64,000 bases of DNA from Brachybacterium endophyticum (GCF_003130585.1 NZ_QFKX01000002.1:558001-622000); one strand, 5' to 3'. Positions 22,398 through 31,622 are shown, counted from the stretch's first letter. The notes: generated from the letters alone by a model not told the origin. A program made the numbers and translations.

Positions 22398-23054
22398 ATG
22401 ACCGCTCTCGCGGCAGCCTCCCCCGTCGACGCCGTGCGCCGCACCGTCGACATCGTCCCCTGCCAGGACAGCGTCCACCTCACGATGACGCTCGCGACCA
22501 TCTTCGCCCCGGCACCGGCGCGGCTGTGGCCGCTGCTGACCGACCCCGCGCAGCTCGTGCAGTGGTACGGGCCCGTCGGCGGTGACCTGCGCGAGGGTGG
22601 CCGCTTCACCGCACCCGGCGCCGAGGGCGGCATCCTCGAGGTGGAGGCGCCGCACTCCCTGCACCTGAGCTGGGAGTACGAGGGGCGCCGTGACGATCTC
22701 CTGATCCGTCTGGACCCGGTGGACGACGGCAGCACCGATCTCGAGCTCACCCACACCACCGACGTCGACGCGGAGGTCTTCTCCCGCTTCGGTCCGGGGG
22801 CGCTGGCAGTGGGATGGGATCTGGCCCTGCTCGGTCTCGCGGCCTTCAGCGGCGGATGGCAGGACCTGTGCGGGCAGGTCCCGCAGCCCGCGCCGCAGTG
22901 GCTCGCGAGCGACGAGGGAGCGGACTACGTGCGTGCCTGGTCGATCCGCTGGGCCGCCGCCTCGACCGCCGCCGGCACCGATCCCGAGCAGGCGCGCGCC
23001 GGCGAGGTCGCGACGACCGCCGCCTACGGCGGGGCACGCACCGCGGAGGTCTGA
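22398..23054 (+). CDS. SRPBCC/AHSA1-domain protein
   Basis: 218 residues. Residues 28-155 form a START/Bet v1-like ligand-binding domain of the Aha1 type: IFAPAPARLWPLLTDPAQLVQWYGP opens it, followed by GGRFTAP, SWEYEGRRDDLLIRLDP and DLELTHTTDV. Such proteins bind hydrophobic ligands or partner with toxin or stress systems; no specific role can be assigned. The C-terminal 60 residues are helical. CAAGGAGC is a good ribosome site 4 bases before the ATG. TAGCAT at 22329-22334 could be its -10. Confidence 0.75.
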   Translation: MTALAAASPVDAVRRTVDIVPCQDSVHLTMTLATIFAPAPARLWPLLTDPAQLVQWYGPVGGDLREGGRFTAPGAEGGILEVEAPHSLHLSWEYEGRRDDLLIRLDPVDDGSTDLELTHTTDVDAEVFSRFGPGALAVGWDLALLGLAAFSGGWQDLCGQVPQPAPQWLASDEGADYVRAWSIRWAAASTAAGTDPEQARAGEVATTAAYGGARTAEV

Positions 23055-23081
23055 GCGCGCGGTCCCGACCGACCGCAGGCG

Positions 23082-23795
23082 TCAGCCGTCGGCGACGACG
23101 GTCCGCACCCGCGCTCCGGGATCGCCCGGCACCAGGGCCTGGTCCACCAGCGCCCGTGCCAGGTCCTCTCGGGCGATCCGGCGGCTCGATGCGTCGGTGG
23201 CGCTCGCCGCGTCCACCAGTCGCGGCCTGCGCGTGCCCAGCAGGTCGGTCAGCCGGCCCGCACGCAGGACCGTCCAGTCCGTGCCGCTGCCGTCCAGGAG
23301 CATCTCGCAGCGCCGCAGCTCGCGCGTGTGATCCTCGGGCGAGACCTCGGTACGCAGCGCCGTGAGCAGGTCGCGCGCCGCGCGACGGGTGCTGCGGTCG
23401 ACGCGAGGATCCGCGGCCTCGCCGCTCAGGGCGAGGCTCGAGGAGGAGACCAGTCGGCCGACGCCGGTGCGGCGCATCGCGCGCACGACGCTCACCAGCA
23501 GCTCGGAGAGGTCGCAGCGGTGAGCGCCGGGGACGGGATCCGGCTCGAGAGCGAGGATCACCGCGCTCGCTCCGTCCAGCGCCGCGAGCAGACCGACGGG
23601 ATCACCCGGGTCGATGCCGATGATCTGCTGGGCGGGGGAGACCTGCGCGACGAGCGAGGGATCCTCGGCCGCGCTCACCACCTCGCACGCCCGCAGCAGT
23701 GCGTCCCGGGCGACGGCCTCGCCCAGCAGGGAGTCCGCCGCGAAGACCGCGAGGCGGGGAGGGGGCGGAGGGTCTGCGGGATGCGCCGTGCTCAT
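23082..23795 (-). CDS. NAD(P)-binding Rossmann-fold protein, atypical SDR
   Basis: 237 residues. It resembles the NmrA-like/NAD(P)H-binding family: a first strand and loop (LAVFAADSLLGEAVARDALL), AVILALEP, then VVRAMRRTGVGRLVSSSSLALSG and WTVLRAGRLTDLLG. The usual glycine-rich GxxGxxG loop is degraded to AADSLLG, so cofactor binding is doubtful. There is no catalytic Tyr-x-x-x-Lys. Its product is convergent with the SRPBCC gene, 27 bases apart. Function unknown. Confidence 0.7.
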   Translation of the reverse strand: MSTAHPADPPPPPRLAVFAADSLLGEAVARDALLRACEVVSAAEDPSLVAQVSPAQQIIGIDPGDPVGLLAALDGASAVILALEPDPVPGAHRCDLSELLVSVVRAMRRTGVGRLVSSSSLALSGEAADPRVDRSTRRAARDLLTALRTEVSPEDHTRELRRCEMLLDGSGTDWTVLRAGRLTDLLGTRRPRLVDAASATDASSRRIAREDLARALVDQALVPGDPGARVRTVVADG

Positions 23796-23880
23796 GGCTC
23801 CACGCTATCCCGCTGCGAGGGAGGGCCGCCGGGCGTGGACATCTTTGCCCTGGCGAAGGATCCGGTGGAAGAGTGAGAGC

Positions 23881-25245
23881 GTGCCCTCCTCATCCGTGCC
23901 CACCGCCGTCGGGCGGTCGTCGGACGGTGAGGCCCGCCGGGTCATCCGCTCGCTGATCGGCCCGGTCTACGCGCCCACACTGATCGAGGCCTCGGGATCC
24001 AACGCGCTGCTGCCGGTGATACCGCTGCTGGCCCTCGCCCTGGGATTCTCGGTGCCGGCGACCGCGGCCATCACGCTCGTCTTCGGGATCGCGGCCGTGC
24101 TCGGACCGATCCCCTCGGCCCGACTGATGGATCGGGTGGGGGCACAGCGCGCGCTGATCGGCACGGGCATCCTGCTGGTCGCCACGAACCTGGTGGCGCT
24201 GGTCGTGATCGGGCGCGGTCTCCAGGACGGCCCCACCACCGTGCACCGCGGGATGCTCGTCCTGCTGCTGGTCGTGATGGCCGCGAGCTCCCAGGTCTGG
24301 GCGCTGGGCCGCCAGTCCTATCTCGGGGGCGCGCTGCCCTCGGCGGTGAGGGCCCGTGGCATGACCCTGTTCGGCGGCATGATGCGCATCGGCCAGGTGG
24401 TCGGCCCGCTGCTGGGAGCGGTGGTGACCGCACTCGGGCATGAGAGCTGGGTCTTCGCTCTCTTCGCCACCCTCAGCGCGGCCGCCACGGTGATGGTCGC
24501 GGTGTTCATGGTGCCCGGGGAGGGGGCCCGCACCGCTGCCGGCCGTCCGGGCCGGTCCACTGCCGACCGGTCGACGCGCAGCAGCCCGATGCGCGCCAGT
24601 CCGGCGCGATCGCGGCTGACCCGCGGGGTGCTCACCCGGATGCTCGTCGTCGTCCTCGGCATCACGCCGCTGCTGATGGCGCGGGTGAACCGTCCGACGA
24701 TCGTGCCGCTGCTCGGCGCCGTGCTGGGGGTCGACGCCACCACCATCTCGATCGTCTTCGGCATCTCCGCCGTGCTCGACATCGCCCTCGTCGTCCCGGC
24801 CGGCGTGCTCATGGACCGCTTCGGGCGCGCCGCGGTCGCCGTGCCCTGCTCGCTGGTGATGGGCGTCGGCTTCGTGCTGATGGGTGTCCTGGCGAGCACC
24901 GCGGGGGACGACGGCGGCACGGGGTCGGTGACCGCTCTGCTGGTCCCCAGCCTGCTGATGTCGCTGGGCAATGGTCTGGGCTCGGGGATCGTGATGACCC
25001 TGGGCATCGACGTGTCGCCCGTGCACGGGCGCACCCGCTACCTGGCCTGGTGGAACACCTTGCTGGGCGTGGGGCGTCTGGCCGCGCCGCTGATCGTCAC
25101 CGGAGTCACCCTGATCGCCCCGGTCGCCGCGGCCGCGATCGTGAGCGGCGTGCTCTGCCTGGGCGGCGGAGCCTGGCTCGCCAAGGTCCTGCCCCATCAC
25201 ACGCCCGCGCCCGTCGGCCGTACCCGCAGGGCAGCCCGTACCTGA
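23881..25245 (+). CDS. Major facilitator superfamily transporter
   Basis: 454 residues with about twelve hydrophobic helices. The MFS motif A-like loops are visible: SARLMDRVGAQRALIGTG after helix 2 and GVLMDRFGRAAVAVPC after helix 8. A basic, hydrophilic loop (about residues 218-245) separates the halves. It starts close to the membrane helix GPVYAPTLIEASGSNALLPVIPLLALALGF. Substrate unknown; drug or sugar efflux are possible. The GTG at 23881 has GGAAGAG upstream; the open frame before it lacks coding character. Confidence 0.8.
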   Translation: MPSSSVPTAVGRSSDGEARRVIRSLIGPVYAPTLIEASGSNALLPVIPLLALALGFSVPATAAITLVFGIAAVLGPIPSARLMDRVGAQRALIGTGILLVATNLVALVVIGRGLQDGPTTVHRGMLVLLLVVMAASSQVWALGRQSYLGGALPSAVRARGMTLFGGMMRIGQVVGPLLGAVVTALGHESWVFALFATLSAAATVMVAVFMVPGEGARTAAGRPGRSTADRSTRSSPMRASPARSRLTRGVLTRMLVVVLGITPLLMARVNRPTIVPLLGAVLGVDATTISIVFGISAVLDIALVVPAGVLMDRFGRAAVAVPCSLVMGVGFVLMGVLASTAGDDGGTGSVTALLVPSLLMSLGNGLGSGIVMTLGIDVSPVHGRTRYLAWWNTLLGVGRLAAPLIVTGVTLIAPVAAAAIVSGVLCLGGGAWLAKVLPHHTPAPVGRTRRAART

Positions 25246-25292
25246 TCGCAGCGCTGCCGGGCCGACCATCGTCGGATGCGGCGGGTTCCCGG

Positions 25293-26087
25293 ATGCTGTT
25301 GCATGAACCCATGGCAGCCTCCTCGTCCTCTCCCTCCGGCACGTCCGGACCGGCGTCGCTAAAGGACCGGGGCCCGGCGCCGGTGGCATTCGAGGACGTG
25401 GCCGTCCTGCACGACGACGTGCTCATGCTCGACGGTGCCAGCGGCCACGTGCCCCCGGGCGGTGTCCTCGCCCTGCGCGGTGCCAACGGCTCGGGGAAGA
25501 CCACCTTGCTGCGGGTGCTGGCCGGCATGATCGCGCCCACCGCGGGCCGCGTGCAGATCGCCGGGAGGGTCCCCGACGACCGCGACCGACGCTTCCGCCG
25601 CACCCTCGCCGCCCTGATCGGCCCGCCCATTACCGCCCGCGACCTCACGGTTGCCGAGCACCTGCGGTTCATCGGCGCCACCTGGGGCAGCCCGGCCTCT
25701 GCCGCCGCCTCCCTCGCGGACGACCTGCTGGAGGAGCTGGCGATCTCCGCGCTCGCCCGCCGTTACCCCCACGAGCTCTCGAGCGGGCAGTCCCAGCTGG
25801 TCGCGATCGCCCTTACTCTCGCCCGTCCCCTCGACGTGCTGCTCCTGGACGAACCCGAGCAGCGACTGGACCCGGACCGCCTCGACCTCGTCATCGAGGC
25901 CCTGCAGCGCCGCGTCGACCACGGTTCCGCGCTCGTCATCGCGACCCACAGCCCGCACCTGGCAGGCGCCCTCGCCACCGACACCCTCACGCTCGTGGGC
26001 GAGGACGGGGACGGGGGCGGGGAACCGGAGGCGGCCACGGAGACGACGGGCACGGAGACGGCGACGGGCCCGGGGGAGCGGGCGTGA
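25293..26087 (+). CDS. ABC transporter ATP-binding protein
   Basis: 264 residues. One nucleotide-binding domain with Walker A GANGSGKTTLL, signature LSSGQSQL (a variant of LSGGQ), Walker B VLLLDEPEQRLD and H-loop ATHSPH. The N-terminal 25 residues and the C-terminal acidic/Thr-rich tail are non-conserved. Its stop overlaps the start of the next gene (GTGA), which encodes a polytopic membrane protein, so the pair probably forms an exporter. An ATG at 25311 in frame is an alternative start; neither has a clear ribosome site. Confidence 0.85.
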   Translation: MLLHEPMAASSSSPSGTSGPASLKDRGPAPVAFEDVAVLHDDVLMLDGASGHVPPGGVLALRGANGSGKTTLLRVLAGMIAPTAGRVQIAGRVPDDRDRRFRRTLAALIGPPITARDLTVAEHLRFIGATWGSPASAAASLADDLLEELAISALARRYPHELSSGQSQLVAIALTLARPLDVLLLDEPEQRLDPDRLDLVIEALQRRVDHGSALVIATHSPHLAGALATDTLTLVGEDGDGGGEPEAATETTGTETATGPGERA

Positions 26088-27784
26088 GCGCAGGCCCCCG
26101 CGATGCCGTCATCAGCGCGGACGGAGCGGACGGAGCGGACGGTGCGGACAGGGCGCACGAGAGGGAACGCCGGCGCATCGCGCGGCGCGCGGTCGCCGAG
26201 GTGTGGAGCGATCGCGAGGGCGCCCGCGGTGTCCTGGACCTCGCCTACCTCGTGTACATCGCGGTCGTCTCGGTGCTCGTGCTCGGCGTGCCGGCCCTGC
26301 GCGCCGCCGGGATCCTGCTGGCCCGGCCGGACGTGCTGCCGGTGCTCTCGGCGCCGGTCACGGGAGCCCTGCTGGGCGGTGGATCCCTGATGGGGGCCGC
26401 GCTGCTGGTGCTCGCCGGGGCGGGACACGGGCCCGCCGTCCTCGCGCCCTTCTTCGCGGTCACCCTCGCCGCGAGCGAGCGTCCGCGACGCACCGCCCTG
26501 ATCCGGCCGTTCGCCCGCAGCGGGATCGCGATCGCGCTGGTCCTGCTCGCCGTTTCCATCGTGCTCGGTCGCGTCCTCGTGCTCGGCGCGCAGGCCTCGA
26601 CGGGCGGAGCGGTCGCGCTCGCCGCCGCGAGCCTCGGCATCGCCCTGGCGTTCCAGGGGGCGTGGCTCGCGGGGCAGGTGCTCGGAGCCGGAGCCCGGCG
26701 CCTGCTCGCAGGGTTGCTCGCCCTCGCGGGCATCGCCGTGGCCCTGGTGGGCGCGCTCTCCGGGTCCGAGGAGGCGCAGCGCGCCCTCGCCGGGGCCTAT
26801 CCCGCGCTGCCCGGTGCCGCGGCAGGAGCCTCACCGGAGCAGGGCACCGTCCTCTGGGCGCTCGGTCTGCTCGTGCTCGGTCTGCTCGTGGTGGCCGCCT
26901 GCATCCCGGCGCTCGACCGCGTGCGCGGGCGGGTGCTCGTCGACCAGGGCCGACGCTGGGAATCGGCCACCACGGCCGCCCGCTCCTCCGATCTCGCGGC
27001 CGCGGCCGGGACGTACCGTGCGCTGCCGACGACAGGCCGCAGGCTGCGGGCCGTCCGCGGCGGCGGCAGGGGCCCGCTCGCCCTGGCCGCCCTGTACCTG
27101 AGGCGCGACCTGGTCGCCCTCATGCGCACGCCCGAGCGACTGCTGATCGCCGCGGCAGGAGTTCTCCTCGCCGGTGGCCTGCTCGCGCTCTCCCGCGGGC
27201 TCACCGGTCCGCTCGCGGTCCTCGCGCTCGTCATCGGGGCGCTGATGCTGTGGAGCGCGAGCGGCGTGTTCGTCGACGGACTGCGGCACGGCATCCAGAC
27301 CATCGGGGCCCCGCGACTGTTCGGGCAGTCCACGCGGGCCCAGGTGCTCCTGCACTCCCCGGCCCCGCTGCTGGTCCTCATCGTGCTCTCGGCAGCCGGA
27401 TCGGCGTGCGCGCTGCTCATCGGCCCGGGGACGGGCCCAGCGGCCGCCGGCGGTGGGGCTCCCGCCCCGGCTGCCGCCGCGCTCGTGCTCGCTCCAGCCC
27501 TCGCGGCCACGCTGGTCCTCGGGCGCATCCGCGACGCCGCCAAGGGGCCCATGCCGCTCGCGCTGACCACGCCGATGCCCACGGTCCAGGGCGATGCCTC
27601 GATCGTGCCGATGCTCCTCTGGCAGGCCGACGCGCCGCTGTTCGCGCTGGTGATCGCGGCCGCGCTGACGGCCGCACTGGGGAGCTCCTGGGCGCTGGCG
27701 ACCGGTGTCTGGGTGCTCGCGCTCGTGCTGCTCGCCCTCGATGCCCGTCGGCGCGTGCTCGAGCTCAGCCCTGGCGCGCGATGA
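26084..27784 (+). CDS. Polytopic membrane protein, likely ABC exporter permease (DUF6297-like)
   Basis: 566 residues with roughly eleven to twelve hydrophobic helices, beginning with YLVYIAVVSVLVLGVPALRAAGILL (about 53-80). It resembles the actinobacterial DUF6297 family, which is found next to ABC ATPases. A central cytoplasmic stretch (about 285-345) carries LRRDLVALMRTPERL, similar to loops of ABC-2 permeases that contact the ATPase. The N-terminus has an Ala-Asp-Gly repeat encoded by four near-identical 9-bp units at 26117-26152. Start overlaps the ATPase stop. The 3' end overlaps the convergent aminotransferase by 20 bases. Substrate unknown. Confidence 0.7.
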   Translation: MSAGPRDAVISADGADGADGADRAHERERRRIARRAVAEVWSDREGARGVLDLAYLVYIAVVSVLVLGVPALRAAGILLARPDVLPVLSAPVTGALLGGGSLMGAALLVLAGAGHGPAVLAPFFAVTLAASERPRRTALIRPFARSGIAIALVLLAVSIVLGRVLVLGAQASTGGAVALAAASLGIALAFQGAWLAGQVLGAGARRLLAGLLALAGIAVALVGALSGSEEAQRALAGAYPALPGAAAGASPEQGTVLWALGLLVLGLLVVAACIPALDRVRGRVLVDQGRRWESATTAARSSDLAAAAGTYRALPTTGRRLRAVRGGGRGPLALAALYLRRDLVALMRTPERLLIAAAGVLLAGGLLALSRGLTGPLAVLALVIGALMLWSASGVFVDGLRHGIQTIGAPRLFGQSTRAQVLLHSPAPLLVLIVLSAAGSACALLIGPGTGPAAAGGGAPAPAAAALVLAPALAATLVLGRIRDAAKGPMPLALTTPMPTVQGDASIVPMLLWQADAPLFALVIAAALTAALGSSWALATGVWVLALVLLALDARRRVLELSPGAR

Positions 27785-28985
27785 CCTCGCCCAGACGCCC
27801 CACGGCCTGCTCGATCACCTCGGGGGAGTGGGTGACGAAGCTCAGGCGCATCGTCGAGAGGTCCGGGTCCTCCGCGTAGAAGGACCACCCTGGCAGGTAG
27901 GCGACGCCCGCGGCGACGGCGTCGTCGAGCATCAGCTGGGCGTCGTAGCCCTCGCCGAGGGCGGCCCACAGGAACATCCCGCCCTCCGGGCGCGTCACGT
28001 GAGCCTGGGCGGGGAGCACCGGTGTCAGCGCCGCCGCCATCGCGTCGCGCCGCGCGCGGTAGACCTCGATGACCCTGCGCACGTGCGCGTCCAGGTCCTT
28101 GGTCTCCAGGTAGCGGGCCACGGTCAGCTGATCCACCACCGAGGACTGCATCGAGATCGCCGCCTTGGCGACCGCGAGCGTGTCCAGGATCGGTCCCTCG
28201 GCGCGGATCCAGCCGATGCGCACGCCCGGGCTCATGAGCTTGGACATCGACTTCATCAGCAGGGTGCGACCGGACATGCCCGGCTCCGCGGCGATCGGGG
28301 CGAAGCGGTGGCCGTCGAAGGACAGCTCGCCGTAGGGGTCGTCCTCGATCAGCGGGACGTCGTAGCGGCGCAGCACCTCGGCGACCTGCGCGCGCCGCTC
28401 GGCCGACATCGAGCGGCCGGTGGGGTTCTGGAAGGTCGGGATCAGGTAGACCAGCCGGGGGCGATGCAGGCGGATCGCGCGGTCCAGCGCGTCCGGCAGC
28501 ACGCCGCCGTCGTCGGTCTCGACGCCGACCATGCGCGCTCCGTGCACCGCGAAGGCCTGCACCGCGGCGAGGTAGGTGGGCGATTCGACCAGGACGACGT
28601 CTCCGGGTTCGAGCAGGGCTTCGGCCGCGACGAACAGCCCCTCCTGGGAGCCGGAGGTGATGCGGATCTGAGAGGCGTCGGTCGCCAGGTCCCGTGAGAG
28701 CCGCCGGGCGGCCTGCTCGCGCAGCTCGGCCTCACCCTCGCTGACGCCGTACTGGAGGGCGCGCGTGCCCTGGTGGGTGAGCACCCAGTCGTAGCACTCG
28801 GCGATGTCCTCGAGCGCGAAGAGGGAGGGGTCCGGGATGCCGCCGGCGAAGGAGACGACGTCGGGCTTGGCGGCGAGGGCGAAGATGTCCTTGAGCGGTG
28901 AGCTGGCCATTCCGGCGTAGCGGGCCGCCACGGGGAAGGTGAACGCGGACGGGGTCGGGCTGCTCGGCGGCATCTGCGAGGACAT
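27765..28985 (-). CDS. PLP-dependent aminotransferase (class I/II, 2-aminoadipate-type)
   Basis: 406 residues, fold type I. Features: VSFAGGIPDPSLF, LQYGVSEGEAELREQAARRL, ITSGSQEGLFVAAEALL (PLP phosphate site), PTFQNPTGRSMS with Asn and Pro, DDPYGELSFDG (ring-stacking region), and the PLP lysine in KSMSKLMSPGVRIGWI. It resembles multisubstrate 2-oxoglutarate aminotransferases such as LysN/Kat-II, lacking the HTH of MocR regulators. Likely acts on aromatic or branched amino acids or aminoadipate. The MGMT stop codon lies 27 bases upstream on the same strand, so it may be cotranscribed with the alkylation-repair genes. Confidence 0.82.
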   Translation of the reverse strand: MSSQMPPSSPTPSAFTFPVAARYAGMASSPLKDIFALAAKPDVVSFAGGIPDPSLFALEDIAECYDWVLTHQGTRALQYGVSEGEAELREQAARRLSRDLATDASQIRITSGSQEGLFVAAEALLEPGDVVLVESPTYLAAVQAFAVHGARMVGVETDDGGVLPDALDRAIRLHRPRLVYLIPTFQNPTGRSMSAERRAQVAEVLRRYDVPLIEDDPYGELSFDGHRFAPIAAEPGMSGRTLLMKSMSKLMSPGVRIGWIRAEGPILDTLAVAKAAISMQSSVVDQLTVARYLETKDLDAHVRRVIEVYRARRDAMAAALTPVLPAQAHVTRPEGGMFLWAALGEGYDAQLMLDDAVAAGVAYLPGWSFYAEDPDLSTMRLSFVTHSPEVIEQAVGRLGEVIARQG

Positions 28986-29012
28986 GGCCCCATGATCCCA
29001 CGCCGTGCCCGG

Positions 29013-29555
29013 TCAGCGCGGCAGGGCGCCCTCCAGGCCCAGCAGCGCCTGCTTCGTCTCGAGGCCGCCTGCGTACCCGGTCAGACGACCGTCGGCGGCG
29101 ACCACCCGGTGGCAGGGGACCAGGATCGACAACGGGTTCGCCCCCACGGCCGCGCCGACGGCCTGGGAGGCGCGCGGGGCGCCGAGGTCCCGGGCGAGCG
29201 TCCCGTAGGTGGTGGTGCCGCCGTAGGGGATCGCGCGCAGCTGCTCCCAGACCCGCAGCTGGAACGGCGTCCCCTCGGCGCGCAGCGGCAGGTCGAACCC
29301 CTCGCGCTCACCGGCGAGGTACTGCAGCAGCTGGAGGGAGGCCTCGGCGAGGAGGGCGTCGCCGTCCTCGGCCTGCTCACCGAGTCGTCCGGCGCGGGGG
29401 AAGTGCTTCTGCTGGTCGCGCCAGACGCCGGTCACCGCGTCGCCGTCGGAGGTGTGCTGCGCGGCGATCAGGTAGCGGCCGACGGGCGTGTCGACCGTCA
29501 GGTGGCGCGGCGGTTGCACGGTGTGCGTGGTCCTGTCCATCGTTCGTGCGCTCAT
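29013..29555 (-). CDS. ogt: Methylated-DNA-[protein]-cysteine S-methyltransferase
   Basis: 180 residues. A suicide repair protein that takes the methyl group from O6-methylguanine onto its active cysteine, Cys148 in ILVPCHRVV. The helix-turn-helix-like segment TPFQLRVWEQLRAIPYGGTTTYGTLA and GAAVGANP are typical. An internal ATG (MDRTT, five residues on) is an equally plausible start. The gene begins 10 bases after the stop of the Ada/AlkA fusion, forming an alkylation-damage operon. Confidence 0.9.
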   Translation of the reverse strand: MSARTMDRTTHTVQPPRHLTVDTPVGRYLIAAQHTSDGDAVTGVWRDQQKHFPRAGRLGEQAEDGDALLAEASLQLLQYLAGEREGFDLPLRAEGTPFQLRVWEQLRAIPYGGTTTYGTLARDLGAPRASQAVGAAVGANPLSILVPCHRVVAADGRLTGYAGGLETKQALLGLEGALPR

Positions 29556-29565
29556 GGTGTGCTCC

Positions 29566-31221
29566 TCAGGTGGTGGCTGGTCGGGTGCTCCGGGTGCTCC
29601 GGGTGCTCCGGGTGCTCCGGGGGCTCTGGGTGCTCCGGGGTCGCCGCGCAGGTGGGAGGGAGGTCGCGTGGTGCCACAGGTGCAGGCAGGCGTAGGAGCG
29701 CCAGGGCGCGGCCGGCGCGAGCACGGCAGGCAGCTGCGCGAGGTCCTCGGTCAGCCCGAGGTCCCTGGCAGCGGCCAGCATGGCCACGTCCCGGGCGGGG
29801 ACCACGTCGGTGGCGCGGGCACCGCGCAGGAGGGCGTAGCCGGCGGTCCACGGGCCGACCCCGGGCAGGGCGAGGACGGCCGCGGCCAGATCGCCGGTCG
29901 GGAGCGCATCGGGGTCCGGGGGCGCGGTGAGCGCCGTGGCCAGGGCGCGTCGGCGGGTGCCGGGGCCGCGGTACCAGTCCTCGGCGCGTGCGGCCGCCTG
30001 CTCGGGGGTCGGCAGAAGCCGAAGGATCCCGCCCGCCCGCAGCGAGGGCGGGAGCTCCTCGCCGATCAGGTCGGTCGCCCTCTCGATCTGGTCGCGGGCC
30101 TGCGTGCTGGTGATCTGCTGGCCGACGATCGCCCAGAGCAGGGCCTCGGCGAGCGAGGGCAGGCCGGGCAGTCGCACGCCGGGCCTGTCGGATACCAGGC
30201 CCGCGAGCGCGGGCAGCGAGCGGGTGAGGGAGTCGTCGATGCCGACCGGGTCCGCATCCAGGTCCAGCAGGGCGCGGGCGCTCGCGACCGCGGCGCCGTA
30301 GTCCCGCATGTCGGCCAGGCGCACGGTGAGAGGCAGGTGAGCGGTGGTGGCGGAGCCTCGCGCAGGAGCGGATCCGTGGGGCGGTGCGCCGCCGTTCCCG
30401 CCGATCGGGCAGAGACCGACGTCGATGACCGCGGGGCCGTGGGGGAGGCGCAGAGCGCGCCGCCAGCGGTCGCCCTCGACCTCCTCGACGCCGTCGACCG
30501 CACGATGGCCGAACCAGGCGGCGAGGCCCGCGCCGTCGAAGGGAAGGCGCACCGCGAGCCGGGCGTGCAGCTCGGCGGCCTCGGTCCCGCCCGATCGGCC
30601 GCGGCCGCCGGCGCGCTCCCGCTCCGTCGCGCTCGACGGGCGGGTCCGTCCGGCACGGGCCGCGCGCTCGCGCACCACCGACGGGGCGTGCCCGAACGTG
30701 CGGGTGAAGGTGTCGTGCAGCTGGCGCTCGCTGCCGAAGCCGGCGGCGAAGGCGACCTCGGACATCGGGAGGTCGGTCTCGAGCACGAGGTCGTGGGCGC
30801 GGCGGGCGCGCCGCATCCTCGCGTGAGCGAGAGCGGAGGCGCCGGTCTGGGCGAGCAGGGCCCGGTGCAGCGTGCGCTCGGAGACCGCGAGCCTGTCCGC
30901 GAGGTCGGGGACGGAGCCCTCGTCGAGCGCGCCCGAGGCGATGAGGCGCAGCGCGCGCTCGGCCAGCCCTCCCGCGGGATCGGCGACCGGGGTGCCGGGA
31001 GGCGCTGAGGGCCCGCAGCGCTTGCACGCCCGGAACCCCGCCTCGACGGCCGCTGCCGCCGTGGGGACGAAGTCCACGTTGGAGCGTGCGGGCGTGCGCG
31101 CGGGGCAGGAGGGACGGCAGAAGATCCCGGTCGAGCGCACGCAGGTGAAGAAGCGCCCGTCGAAGCGGGCGTCGCGGGCCCGGATCGCGGTGTAGCGCTC
31201 CTCGTCGGTCATCTCGAGCAT
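29566..31221 (-). CDS. alkA: Ada-AlkA fusion: methyl sensor, AraC HTH and 3-methyladenine glycosylase
   Basis: 551 residues from the start used here (in-frame ATGs at 31269 and 31212 are alternatives). Domain order: Ada zinc/methyl-acceptor domain (residues 1-75, with FCRPSCPAR and GFRACKRC giving four Cys), AraC-type HTH pair (about 90-180, MSEVAFAAGFGSERQLHDTF), AlkA N-terminal domain (about 200-290), then an HhH-GPD glycosylase (about 310-520) with ALPGVGPWTAGYALLRG and the catalytic Asp in DVVPARDVAM. It can sense methyl-phosphotriesters, activate its own operon and excise alkylated bases. The C-terminal tail is a run of Arg-Ser-Thr triplets encoded by a 9-bp tandem repeat. Confidence 0.88.
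   Translation of the reverse strand: MLEMTDEERYTAIRARDARFDGRFFTCVRSTGIFCRPSCPARTPARSNVDFVPTAAAAVEAGFRACKRCGPSAPPGTPVADPAGGLAERALRLIASGALDEGSVPDLADRLAVSERTLHRALLAQTGASALAHARMRRARRAHDLVLETDLPMSEVAFAAGFGSERQLHDTFTRTFGHAPSVVRERAARAGRTRPSSATERERAGGRGRSGGTEAAELHARLAVRLPFDGAGLAAWFGHRAVDGVEEVEGDRWRRALRLPHGPAVIDVGLCPIGGNGGAPPHGSAPARGSATTAHLPLTVRLADMRDYGAAVASARALLDLDADPVGIDDSLTRSLPALAGLVSDRPGVRLPGLPSLAEALLWAIVGQQITSTQARDQIERATDLIGEELPPSLRAGGILRLLPTPEQAAARAEDWYRGPGTRRRALATALTAPPDPDALPTGDLAAAVLALPGVGPWTAGYALLRGARATDVVPARDVAMLAAARDLGLTEDLAQLPAVLAPAAPWRSYACLHLWHHATSLPPARRPRSTQSPRSTRSTRSTRSTRPATT
29583..29636. repeat. 9-bp tandem repeat coding an Arg-Ser-Thr tail
   Basis: Six units of GGGTGCTCC (plus strand), the fifth degenerate, at the 3' end of the Ada/AlkA gene. 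Because the unit is 9 bp, copy changes keep the reading frame. Confidence 0.85.
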
Positions 31222-31303
31222 GATCCCAGTGAAGCGCGTCGGCACCAGCGGCGCCAGCGGGAATGTCATCGCGATCGGTGGGCGGAGCGAGCGGAGATGC
31301 GAA

Positions 31304-31338
31304 CGGCGGGCCGAGCGATCGTCTCGCTCGGCCCGCCG
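31304..31338. terminator. Terminator after tRNA-Gly
   Basis: 15-bp perfect stem (31304-31318 with 31324-31338), 5-base loop, located 9 bases past the 3' end of the minus-strand tRNA-Gly gene and upstream of the Ada/AlkA start. Confidence 0.65.
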
Positions 31339-31347
31339 CTGCGGGGG

Positions 31348-31418
31348 AGCGGGCGACGGGAATCGAACCCGCGTCATCAGTTTGGAAGACTGAGGCTTTA
31401 CCATTAAGCTACGCCCGC
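31348..31418 (-). tRNA. tRNA-Gly (anticodon TCC)
   Basis: Complete cloverleaf on the minus strand: 7-bp acceptor GCGGGCG/CGCCCGC, anticodon loop CTTCCAA, T-arm GGGTTCGATTCCC. Discriminator T; CCA is not encoded. Confidence 0.95.
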
Positions 31419-31622
31419 GTGACCAGCAACGATATCGGATCGTGGCGGGAGACTTGCGTCCCGCGGAACCGGATCCGGCGTGTGCGGCCGCGTCTATTAG
31501 ACCAGAGGTACGAGCCCTCGTGCACCTCGGCGCCCGCCGTCGGCGCATGTCTCCTGTCACAGCCACCCGGGGGCGCCGAGAGGTCGCCGTGGCGAGCAGG
31601 TAGGATCGGGAGGGTTGCCCTC

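Noticed and set aside
29583..29636. CRISPR-like direct repeats
   Set aside because: Units are 9 bp, contiguous without spacers and in frame with a gene; simple tandem repeat.
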